42,823 nucleotides of DNA from CAIPAT01 sp041665605 (GTDB taxonomy: Bacteria > Verrucomicrobiota > Lentisphaeria > Victivallales > Victivallaceae), in NCBI GenBank assembly GCA_041665605.1, contig JBAYIO010000037.1, forward strand, positions 1 through 42,823. The letters are read 5' to 3'. The notes beneath the pieces are model-generated. The model was not told where the DNA came from, did no database searches, and was given only the letters and a program-made list of their open reading frames with translations. Position 1 is the stretch's first letter. Each line of letters opens with the position of its first letter. Of this stretch, positions 8,713 through 17,350 are shown piece after piece. The translations under genes were made by a program, and so were the position numbers.

Positions 8713-11700
8713 TTACTCTGTTTCCATGAACCGGACATTGTCCAGATCGCAGTTGCCGGTCAGTTCAATGGCGGGAATGATCCCGTCATCCGATTCGAAT
8801 TTAGTTGTTTCAAAGGTGTATTCCTTCCAGTCTTTGGTCAACTCAGACGTTTCGTACTGTTTGCCGCCATACCATTTGCCTTCCGGCAGCTTGAACGTGT
8901 AGACCGAGAACCTGACTTTCGGCTCGTAAGCCGCGCCGTCCTGCTCCAGCGGAGTTCCCCTGGCAAAAAACGTGCATTTATATTTGCGGTCGCCGGGCAA
9001 TGGTTTGAAGGATGGGTTGATATGAACGCTCTCCGGTCCGGCGGCAACCCGGATGTACCGTTTTCCGTCCTGCGCGTCGCCAGCGTTGACCAGCGTAACT
9101 TTACATGGCTGTGTAGAGTTATTGACCAGCCATTGCGCCGGCCAGTCAGCCAGCTTAAAATCCAGCGTAAAACCTTTTTTCAACAGCAGATCGGCATGAA
9201 CTTTCAACATGCCGCCGCCTTTTTCAAACGAACCGTTGACGGCCAGATTACGCTTGATCTTACTTCTCAATTCCTTGACGATACTTGAACCGGCGGGAAC
9301 GGTCACTTCAAAGCTGGTTCCGCCGAATTCAGGGGTTCCGGCGGGGGATGAAATTCTGGTTTTCACCGGCGCATCAGTCGGATTGTGGATTTCCAGGAAC
9401 GGATTACGCGTTTCAGCGATGCCGTCTTTGACCAGCGTCAGCTTTATGGATTTGTTATCAGCGGCAAACACGTTGCCAACCCAGATATCATTCTTTTTAT
9501 CAATCGGTTCCTGGAAATATGCGGTATCTTTCAGCGCCGCAATAAATCTGAACCATTGCCGGTTTGAACTGTAGATTGCGGCGCAGCCGTTGTCTTCGAC
9601 GCCTTCAATTTTTATCGGCAGGTCAATGCCGATGTCGGATTGCGGCCCGGCGGTAAACACCGCTTCATTGCCGACGGATTGAATAGTAAGGAAATAAGTG
9701 GAATCAAGCAGTTTGCCGGTCTTTATTTCAACCGGATAGCCGGGGCCTTTGCCGTCGAGATCCATCGCCCTCGACAGGGCGGCCATCTTTTGTCCTTCAC
9801 TACTTTTATCATCAGTAATATTGGCGGAGATATAAGCATATTTGAGAATTGTTCCAGCTTTTACTTCCTGTCCGTTCCTGCCGATACCGACATATAATCT
9901 GCCGGGGATATTGGCTTGATAGCTCATTTCATAGCCATGAGGAACCAGTACGCCGATATAGCCGATCGGGTTATTAACGACCGAAATATAACCGCCGCCG
10001 CCAATTTGCCCGGACTTATTTATAGAATTGCCTTTTCCCTTGATTTCTGTTTTGACGACCTCTTTTTCGCCGTCTTTTACTATCAGTGCGTTACCCCAGC
10101 CTTTTTCCGGATTAAACGGCATAGTAATCCAGCCCAGCGGAACCGGCACATTGCCTTGCAGAACCACATCTTTTTTAAACTTGATATACCCTTCGTGCCA
10201 CATGTAATCGCCCTTGTAGTTACGGATACTTTCGGCCAGCCGGCGATGATTCCAGGCGACAAAGTGATCCATGCGGTCCATTGGCGAAATCATGCGGTCA
10301 AAACGCTCAAAGTATTCGTTATCCGCCACTTTCCGGCAGATCGAGGCGAATGAAGGGCCGGGACGGTCTTTGTTGTCGAACTTCTCCATCAGATTATCCA
10401 TCTTCATATCTACGATCTGAATATTATGCCCGGCAAGTTGCACATCCATGCGTTTGCCCAGAATTTTCATTTTGTCCACGGGAGACGGGAATTCGCCAAC
10501 ACCTTTGATATTGACCCAGTCACAGGACTGGCCCACCGGTCCCGGACAATCCGGTCCGCCGCGATCCCAGCCCTGCACACTGAACAGTTCGGCATTTCTG
10601 AAATCTTTATTGAAATGGAATGACTGATTCCGGTCAGGATGCCAGTACATACCCAATGGGCCGAGAATGTTTAAATTGTCGCCGCACCGTGCAAGCCCCT
10701 GTTTATAACAGAAAATCAGCACGGAATTAGAATACGATTTCGTCCCGCCGCCGTCAGTCACCTCTGTAATTACCCAGCGCTGTTTGTCCTGCACCAGTTC
10801 AAACGTCTGAGAGAACATTTTGGTTCCGGCGGCAGGCAGAAAACGGCGGAGAACATCATTGCTCGAAGGATCAAGCAGCTTAACTTCCTTGATACCTGCC
10901 TCGCTATAGGCATCAATCCGGACCTTGACCCGCTGAGCGCCGCTGGTGAACTGCCAGTTTTCCTCCATCTGGTTGTTATAAACCCGCAGCGCCACCGGCG
11001 CATAACCGCCATAAGTGACAAACGCAGTAGTGTCTGTGGCTTGATAATATGATGACGCGCAACGTGCGTTGAGCATTTTGAACGCGTTGGCCATATTCTC
11101 TTCCCCGGAGCCGATGCCGATTCCGGACAGCGCGGTATGCCGGGCAAGCTTTACCTCCGCCGGGGCTTTAATCCGGGTATAAGGCATGGGAACCAGAAAA
11201 CGCAGATCGCGCAGTGACAACTGCAATTCCTTTGTGTTGTCCGCAATCAGCTTGTCGCCATCATAGGCATACGGGAAAATATTGAAAAACCACCACATAT
11301 TTTCCATGTAAGCTCCGGCCGAACTCAACTGCTTATAATCAATCACGGCAGACGGCGCATAACCACAAAGTTCAATATATTTACCGAAATTACTGACAAC
11401 TTTTTTAGTGTCATCCCAAATCTGATAGGAATAACTCATATGCTTGAATGAACCGGCAGGCCAGACAACCTTCTCCCCCCAGAACACCCATCTGATGCCC
11501 GAGCCGTCGGTAAATTCCACGCCCGGACAGGCGTAGAATGATTTATCTGAATATTTTTTACAGTCAGCTTTTAAGGCGTCAAGTTTTTGCGGGGTCAATA
11601 ATTCCAGCGGATCGGTGAAAACGATATAGGCAAGTCCGGCCGCTTTAGCGGCTTTGGCGTAGTCCGCAACAGACCCTGCACCGTCGGTATAAGCAGTGTG

Positions 11701-12786
11701 AGCTCCGAGTATCCCCGTGGCGGATTTTTTCCACCAGCCATCGGCCAGCTTCGGGAAATAATAACTGTCATGCTGGCAGGATTCCGCGAATTGTATGGGG
11801 GTATATTCCGGTATTTTGAATGTTCCGAATTCAGGATTCCTGATATTAGCGTCTCCCAGCCATTTCGCCAGGCCGGCGATCAACTGCATGCCGTTGCTCT
11901 TTTTTCCTGATTTAGGTTCGCCGGCGCTTTCAACAATATGCGACCAGAATGCGTTGCCGTAATTCTGTCCGGTATAAATCACATCCAGCGGCAGACAGGC
12001 GACCCGCCCTTTTCCCAGATTCCGCACCGCGACTATTGGCGGCGACTCCTTGTAAGTACCGGTTTTGTCAGGCGTTGCGCTAAGCTCATTTGATGACGGA
12101 TGGGTCAAAAAGCTCTTCGCTGATTTTTCCCCGCTGACTATAACTTCCCATTCCGGACCGTATTTCATTGCCGGCGTCCCGGCAGCCGGGTAATAACTGT
12201 TCAGCGGCAGCCACAAACCGCTGACATTCTCTACCGCCGGATGTTTTTTTATGTTCGCAGTAAAGAAAAATTTTGCAAAGAATGCCGGTTTGATCTCATT
12301 CTGCGCCTGGTTGTCCAGATCAAAAACACCTTCATGAAGAATTTCAACATTAAACGGCTTTAATACCACGTTCCAGTACTTTTCATCCTGGTCATTGGCA
12401 TATCTGACCGATTGCGGCAGCAGCAGCAGACTGCCGCCCTGTTCGACATATTGCTTTAAAGTCTGTCCCAGCGCTTCCGCCTGTTTCGCGATTTCCGGAG
12501 TCAACAGATGAACACCTTCTTCGCGACCGCGCAGCAAGATTACATTATATTGTTTCAAATTCGCAGGCGAAGAAAGCGCCTTGTAGTCAATCAACACTGA
12601 TTTGACCCCATGCTCCGCAAGGAATGCGGCGGCTTTACTGTCTTTTACATATTCAGCGCTGTATTTGTCACCGTCAACTCGCGTAATTCCCATCAATACC
12701 GGTTTATCAGCGCCATTCATGACATTGCATAACAATATCATTGCGCACATAAACATTAGCATTTTCCCTGATAATCTTGACATCAT
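8713..12786 (-). CDS. Large secreted protein: amidotransferase-like N-domain, PHP-like core, C-terminal CBM
   Basis: 1357 aa with an AGGATG ribosome site 7 nt from the ATG (a second in-frame ATG follows at once). Signal peptide about 1-25. Residues 30-290 alternate strands and helices and include QYNVILLRGREEG and YVEQGGSLLLLPQS, as in class-I glutamine-amidotransferase/ThuA-like folds, with no obvious catalytic triad. Residues 358-430 resemble a PHP metal-dependent domain: GAHTAYTDG (361-369), AAKAAGLAYIVFTDP (379-393) and PGVEFTDG (421-428). Residues about 1179-1357 are a CBM4/9-like module. The long middle part has beta-rich domains without a family I can name. Possibly a glycan-processing or phosphoesterase-like enzyme at the cell surface; function unproven. 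A paralogue lies immediately upstream, 51 bp away. Confidence 0.78.
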   Translation of the reverse strand: MMSRLSGKMLMFMCAMILLCNVMNGADKPVLMGITRVDGDKYSAEYVKDSKAAAFLAEHGVKSVLIDYKALSSPANLKQYNVILLRGREEGVHLLTPEIAKQAEALGQTLKQYVEQGGSLLLLPQSVRYANDQDEKYWNVVLKPFNVEILHEGVFDLDNQAQNEIKPAFFAKFFFTANIKKHPAVENVSGLWLPLNSYYPAAGTPAMKYGPEWEVIVSGEKSAKSFLTHPSSNELSATPDKTGTYKESPPIVAVRNLGKGRVACLPLDVIYTGQNYGNAFWSHIVESAGEPKSGKKSNGMQLIAGLAKWLGDANIRNPEFGTFKIPEYTPIQFAESCQHDSYYFPKLADGWWKKSATGILGAHTAYTDGAGSVADYAKAAKAAGLAYIVFTDPLELLTPQKLDALKADCKKYSDKSFYACPGVEFTDGSGIRWVFWGEKVVWPAGSFKHMSYSYQIWDDTKKVVSNFGKYIELCGYAPSAVIDYKQLSSAGAYMENMWWFFNIFPYAYDGDKLIADNTKELQLSLRDLRFLVPMPYTRIKAPAEVKLARHTALSGIGIGSGEENMANAFKMLNARCASSYYQATDTTAFVTYGGYAPVALRVYNNQMEENWQFTSGAQRVKVRIDAYSEAGIKEVKLLDPSSNDVLRRFLPAAGTKMFSQTFELVQDKQRWVITEVTDGGGTKSYSNSVLIFCYKQGLARCGDNLNILGPLGMYWHPDRNQSFHFNKDFRNAELFSVQGWDRGGPDCPGPVGQSCDWVNIKGVGEFPSPVDKMKILGKRMDVQLAGHNIQIVDMKMDNLMEKFDNKDRPGPSFASICRKVADNEYFERFDRMISPMDRMDHFVAWNHRRLAESIRNYKGDYMWHEGYIKFKKDVVLQGNVPVPLGWITMPFNPEKGWGNALIVKDGEKEVVKTEIKGKGNSINKSGQIGGGGYISVVNNPIGYIGVLVPHGYEMSYQANIPGRLYVGIGRNGQEVKAGTILKYAYISANITDDKSSEGQKMAALSRAMDLDGKGPGYPVEIKTGKLLDSTYFLTIQSVGNEAVFTAGPQSDIGIDLPIKIEGVEDNGCAAIYSSNRQWFRFIAALKDTAYFQEPIDKKNDIWVGNVFAADNKSIKLTLVKDGIAETRNPFLEIHNPTDAPVKTRISSPAGTPEFGGTSFEVTVPAGSSIVKELRSKIKRNLAVNGSFEKGGGMLKVHADLLLKKGFTLDFKLADWPAQWLVNNSTQPCKVTLVNAGDAQDGKRYIRVAAGPESVHINPSFKPLPGDRKYKCTFFARGTPLEQDGAAYEPKVRFSVYTFKLPEGKWYGGKQYETSELTKDWKEYTFETTKFESDDGIIPAIELTGNCDLDNVRFMETE

Positions 12787-12837
12787 TTATCTTCATCCTT
12801 ATATAAAATTTATAATTTATAGTTTAACGGGTATAAT

Positions 12838-15800
12838 CTAATTTTTACCACTGAAAATAATATTCTTAGACTCATGCGGCGCAAGTTCAACTGTTTTTGT
12901 CAATTTTTTGAGGAATGACTCATTTGCCGAAAGAATAACCTTCTTCGCTTTATCAGTCGGATTGTATATTTCAAATCTCTGATTGCCGCCTTCGGGATCG
13001 TTCAACGTGATTTTGACTTCCGGATCATCTGCTGTTACCGGATGACCGGCAAACAGCTTATGCGCGGCAATGTCGGTGTAGAGCTGGAAGTAGAAGTCTT
13101 TGCCGTCATTGCCCATAAAACGCCAGTTCCCCGAACCGTCAAGCTGCCAGGCAACAAGCCAGTTTGGATTGAACCCGCGAATACGAAAAATAAGTCCGCA
13201 AGGCGAATCATCAACTTTTTTCGTAATAACATTCAGCGTGGATACCGGAGTAACCGCAACCAGCGGCATGACAACGGATTTTTCAAGGGTTCCTCCATTT
13301 ACCGACTCAATAGCAGGAAATGAACCCCCAAATCCGAAATGTTTCCACAACCGCTCGTAATCGGAAACTGGACTCAGCGGCATCGAGCCGCCATTGGTAA
13401 ATAACAGCGAATACTCCAACACATCACCCTTTTTAAGCTGCTGAGGAACTTTCAATCTGATCTGGCCGCTTGGAAGTTTTCCGTATAAATCGCCTTTAAC
13501 TGCAAATATCGCACCTCCTCCTGCCAGGCCGAACGGATACAGGCCGATGTAATCACCGGTATTCATCTTAAACTCTCCCCGGCAATTGGGATCGGACACT
13601 GCATACCGCACGACTTTGCCGTCATTGCGGTATTCAACATGAGTGGCTCCGGACATCTTCGGAAACGCCACATCAATATATCCGTTGCTCAATTCAATAT
13701 CCTCAAGGATATTAATTCTGCCTTCAAGCAACTGGCCATTCACCTGTCCCTCGCCAATGCGGCCGAACAATGCGTATTTCCGGCATAAGGCGTTAAAAAA
13801 GCGCAACGGTTCAGTTAATTGCGGAGGAAAACAGTCGCCAAGATGAGTTTTCCCGTTCGGATGAACGCGCCCGACAATATCATCCACGATCATGATTCCG
13901 GGCGCGGATAACACCTGATAATGGTAACTGGCAAGATTGGCCCGGCGTTCCTGCCGTGCAGATTTTATTGGAATATCCGGACCGCTGGACCAGCTTGACC
14001 ATGATACAGGAACAAGTTCGAGTCCAACTGCGCCAATCGCCCAAGCCTTTACAGGTGCGTAAACATTGGTAACCGGCGTCCAGCCGCGGTACTTCATCTC
14101 AATCGGAGTGCCGGAAACATATACATTGTCTTTTTTGTCCGGCAGATAAACATACGGAATTGTGTTCTGGCGATCACCGCACTGATTAAAAAATGAACCG
14201 TTCTGCAGCATGGTTGCCGAGGAAACTAAAACCATTTCACCATTGCGTTTAACCTCAATTACCGGTGAACGAAGTTTATCATTAGCCCATCTGAATTCAG
14301 TAGATAACTCCGATTTATCCGCCTGCCACTCTCTCAGAACATCCTCGCCGTTCATCAATCTGACCGTGTCACCGTTTTTTAAACCGGTCAATCTGAATGC
14401 AACAGCGCTGCGGTTTTCTTTTTCTTCATCCACGCCGAATCCGCCGCTGACAGCGCCATACTGAACCAGCCTGGGACCGCGCGTTAAATACCAGCGCTGC
14501 GGACGCTCGATATGCAGCGAAGCAAATCCTTTTCCGGCAACATAGCCATCGAAATCTTTAAGCGATATTCCGGTATAGATATTAAGCATGGTGTTCTGCG
14601 CAGTTTCATTTATCGCGGCAGGGCTGTCGCAGATTGCAACCGCAAACGGCAGCATATACTCCTGATTCCATGAACTGCGCAAAAAGTGGGTTACCGCATC
14701 ATCAACCTGTTTGCCATTTTCATAAGTAAATACTGACATGCCGGAGCACTGGCGCATTTCACACGGCGGAACCGGGTTTTTCCCGGTGTAAGCATAGCCG
14801 GTCATACGCAATCCAAAAATTTTTGCATTCAGAAAATAAGTGTTGTCAATTCTTTTCCTGTCCGTGGTCAAGCCGGGCACTGTCGGATAGTCGGCGTATC
14901 CGAAGACAAACCAGCGATTGCCAACCTTGTCCAGGCCGATTAATCCGGGGAATGCCAGAAATTTATCGCTTGATGCCGCTTTGCACTCTTTTTTCAAAGT
15001 TCCCCATTTCTCCGCATTCATCTTCTCCAGTTTTTCGGTAAATACCAGAAAATCCAGTCCTGCGGCGCCAGCGGCCCGTGACAGTTCCGCAACCGAGTGG
15101 CGTCCGCCGCTGAAAGTGGATTGCGCGCCGACTATTCCCCTAAGATAATTTAATTGCGGCAGCGTATTAAGCAGTGACGGTATTTTTGACCAGTCAGCAT
15201 TAGTTCCATTCAGTACATATTCTTTATCAGGAATAATCGTGCGGTCAGCAATATATCCTCCAAATCCGTTCGCTTTGCCGGACTCGGCCATTTGCTTTAC
15301 CGCATTGATAATGAAAGTGCGGTTTTGGGCCAGACCAGGCTCGGTCATATCATTCTTATGCCAGAGAATATTTTCAACGACCTCAGGCGATGCAGTCAGC
15401 GCGGCGCTGCTCTGCGCCATAACCAGGAGTTGTCCCCTGCCGACGCTGCGAATCGCTATGAACGGCGGATTTTCAGAATAGGTTGCCGGCGTACTTTTCA
15501 ATTTCTCGCTGCGTCCGGGTTCTGCGGCGCTGGCGGAATAAGCTGTTTTTTCGCCGCGTGCAAGAATTTTCCAGGAACTTTTATCAGTAAATATCAACGG
15601 GTTGGTTGTTTTCATGGCATCAGCGCGCACCGCCTGACCAAAATATCCCAGACGGGATATCCCTTTGGTTAAAGGGCTGTCCTTGGCTATATCGGTCGTA
15701 TAATTAAATTTCAACCCCCTGGGGGTTGCGAGGCCGAGAATATTTCTGGAATCAGTAATTTGCTCTTCAGCAGTGCCTGCGCCATAGGATGACAGAAAGT

Positions 15801-16194
15801 GTTCAAATGACGGCACACCGCGATCCCACTCCCCGCCGGCATGAATCAGAATAACGCTTCCCCCGCTCTTCAAATATGCCGCAATAACCTGTTCAAAATC
15901 AAGCTGGCCTTCGGAAACCTTGTGTTCATTATTGACATACGGCAGTGAATTGATCACCACTACGCTGAATTTCTTCAATTCTGAAATGTTTTTAATCTGC
16001 TCCAGAGGCTTAATGTCTATCTCAAACCCTTCATCCAGCCATTCCTGATAAGTATGCATATTGGAGGCTTTTCCCCACTCGCCGCTTGAAGTGAAAAGCA
16101 CCGCCGGGCCGGCCTTTTCCGCAGCTATTGTCTGAAATATACCCAATATCCCCGCCGCCATAATAATAATCACACGCCAGCAATTCATTTTCAT
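12838..16194 (-). CDS. Large secreted paralogue with degenerate PHP-like core
   Basis: 1118 aa with AAAGGT 5-6 nt before the ATG and a signal peptide about 1-25. It follows the same plan as the 1357-aa downstream neighbour: an amidotransferase/ThuA-like N-domain (FSVVVINSLPYV, AAYLKSGGSVILIHAGGEWDRG), then a PHP-like stretch at 352-432, then long beta-rich domains. It lacks the C-terminal CBM. The putative metal-site residues of the neighbour are replaced: GAHTAYTDG becomes GAQSTFSGG (356-364), FTDP becomes FTEK (385-388) and PGVEFTDG becomes PGLIGLDK (416-423). This suggests loss of metal-dependent catalysis, perhaps leaving a binding or scaffold partner. The pair probably arose by tandem duplication. 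Function unknown. Confidence 0.76.
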   Translation of the reverse strand: MKMNCWRVIIIMAAGILGIFQTIAAEKAGPAVLFTSSGEWGKASNMHTYQEWLDEGFEIDIKPLEQIKNISELKKFSVVVINSLPYVNNEHKVSEGQLDFEQVIAAYLKSGGSVILIHAGGEWDRGVPSFEHFLSSYGAGTAEEQITDSRNILGLATPRGLKFNYTTDIAKDSPLTKGISRLGYFGQAVRADAMKTTNPLIFTDKSSWKILARGEKTAYSASAAEPGRSEKLKSTPATYSENPPFIAIRSVGRGQLLVMAQSSAALTASPEVVENILWHKNDMTEPGLAQNRTFIINAVKQMAESGKANGFGGYIADRTIIPDKEYVLNGTNADWSKIPSLLNTLPQLNYLRGIVGAQSTFSGGRHSVAELSRAAGAAGLDFLVFTEKLEKMNAEKWGTLKKECKAASSDKFLAFPGLIGLDKVGNRWFVFGYADYPTVPGLTTDRKRIDNTYFLNAKIFGLRMTGYAYTGKNPVPPCEMRQCSGMSVFTYENGKQVDDAVTHFLRSSWNQEYMLPFAVAICDSPAAINETAQNTMLNIYTGISLKDFDGYVAGKGFASLHIERPQRWYLTRGPRLVQYGAVSGGFGVDEEKENRSAVAFRLTGLKNGDTVRLMNGEDVLREWQADKSELSTEFRWANDKLRSPVIEVKRNGEMVLVSSATMLQNGSFFNQCGDRQNTIPYVYLPDKKDNVYVSGTPIEMKYRGWTPVTNVYAPVKAWAIGAVGLELVPVSWSSWSSGPDIPIKSARQERRANLASYHYQVLSAPGIMIVDDIVGRVHPNGKTHLGDCFPPQLTEPLRFFNALCRKYALFGRIGEGQVNGQLLEGRINILEDIELSNGYIDVAFPKMSGATHVEYRNDGKVVRYAVSDPNCRGEFKMNTGDYIGLYPFGLAGGGAIFAVKGDLYGKLPSGQIRLKVPQQLKKGDVLEYSLLFTNGGSMPLSPVSDYERLWKHFGFGGSFPAIESVNGGTLEKSVVMPLVAVTPVSTLNVITKKVDDSPCGLIFRIRGFNPNWLVAWQLDGSGNWRFMGNDGKDFYFQLYTDIAAHKLFAGHPVTADDPEVKITLNDPEGGNQRFEIYNPTDKAKKVILSANESFLKKLTKTVELAPHESKNIIFSGKN

Positions 16195-16496
16195 CTTAAA
16201 CCTTTCGCGTTAATTTGCCCGGGAAAAGTATCCCGGCATATTTTACCAGTGCATAACACAAATAACTCGACGAGTAACCTAAAAAACAGCATGTTAAAAT
16301 TTAATCAGGCAATATTAAATTTGCTTACTTCAACGCCGTATCGCAAGAACAAATTTATAGTTAATATGGAGTATGATAAAGCGACCATACAATTTTAATT
16401 CCCCATCCCCGCATTTCAACAGCTATGAGGAATTAAAGCATATTCATTCACGCAAAACTGGCTATTAATTTTTCTTTCCGGATGGAACCGGAAACA
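16195..16496. promoter_or_regulatory. 302-bp gap with hairpin leader and palindrome
   Basis: No gene seen. Reading in the minus direction toward the 1118-aa gene, it contains a perfect 11-bp palindrome ACTCGACGAGT (16265-16275), which could be an operator. Closer to the start is a GC-rich stem CCGGGA/TCCCGG (16219-16224 and 16231-16236, 6-nt loop) in what would be the 5' leader. The rest is AT-rich, and I could not place a convincing -35/-10 pair. The length suggests that the 1118-aa gene has its own promoter in addition to readthrough from the pseudopilin gene. Confidence 0.4.
16475..16494 (-). terminator. Stem-loop just after the pseudopilin gene
   Basis: Perfect 7-bp stem TTTCCGG (16475-16481) and CCGGAAA (16488-16494) with a 6-nt loop, starting 2 bp after the stop of the pseudopilin gene. 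No T-run follows on the minus strand, so attenuation or mRNA protection is as likely as full termination. Confidence 0.4.
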
Positions 16497-17297
16497 TTAA
16501 TAGAACCATTGACATTTGCCGCCGCCCCATTCAATCGACCAGAATGAAGAAGTGTTATCGCCATTACCGGTGGCCTGATCTTTATAATGGTTTTTTAAAT
16601 CATTAAATGAATAACCGGATGCATTGCCGCCGAGGGCCAGCCAGTTGAATTTCGTACTGATATGGCGGAAATCCACGACAGTTGTTCCATCCGCGTAATT
16701 ATCTCTGGGTTCGGCATTGGCTGAATAACCAATGCTGTAGGGGTCTTCGAAAACATATTTTTTACCACTTTGAAATCCGGCGGCATCAGCCAGAAGCATG
16801 ACTCTGGATGGGATTCTGGCTCTTGATATTTTACGGCGAACATTACTTGCATTATTGGTTGGCGGCGTTATGAATTGATTAATCCCATAGCTTACTCCCT
16901 GCTCGGTTGAACTTATCATATACCGTCTATCGGAAGGACACTGAAAGGAGTTGTTCTTGCCATTTTTACGGGCGGCAGTACCATTTTTAATTCCGACATA
17001 AGGCGAAATACAGTCATACCACCAGCCGACGGTACTGGGCCCCGCGCCCTGCCCCGCCATAAAATTGGCAGGAAGCCAGTCCTGATAATCATTAGCATAC
17101 ATCGAGAAACCAATTCCCAGTTGCTTCAAATTGTTGGCACAGTTGTTGGCTTTGGCTTTTTCTCTGGCCTTGTTCAATGCCGGCAGCAGCATTGAGGCGA
17201 GGATCGCTATGATGGCGATCACCACCAGGAGTTCAATGAGCGTAAAAATTCTGTTCTTCCCCGATTTCCCGTTCCAGTTCAAACTGTTTTTTTTCAT
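16497..17297 (-). CDS. Type II secretion-like pseudopilin (PulG family)
   Basis: 266 aa with a strong ribosome site, GGAGGTGAAAG, ending directly before the ATG. The leader peptide ends NRI before FTLIELLVVIAIIAIL (F18, with the conserved E22 at mature position +5), followed by LPALNKAREKAKANNCANNLKQLG and the phrase MYANDYQDWLPAN, as in DUF1559/PulG-like pseudopilins. A prepilin peptidase should cut before F18 and methylate it; position -1 is Ile, not the usual Gly. The C-terminal head has FRHISTKFNWLALGG where relatives have the H-x9-DG motif, so the Asp is lost. It follows the GntR-GH38 gene by 53 bp and precedes the secreted giants, suggesting a role in exporting or anchoring them. Confidence 0.9.
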   Translation of the reverse strand: MKKNSLNWNGKSGKNRIFTLIELLVVIAIIAILASMLLPALNKAREKAKANNCANNLKQLGIGFSMYANDYQDWLPANFMAGQGAGPSTVGWWYDCISPYVGIKNGTAARKNGKNNSFQCPSDRRYMISSTEQGVSYGINQFITPPTNNASNVRRKISRARIPSRVMLLADAAGFQSGKKYVFEDPYSIGYSANAEPRDNYADGTTVVDFRHISTKFNWLALGGNASGYSFNDLKNHYKDQATGNGDNTSSFWSIEWGGGKCQWFY

Positions 17298-17350
17298 CTT
17301 TCACCTCCGGTTGTTGTTTTGGCTATTAGCATTGTTTCATATTCAGAATA

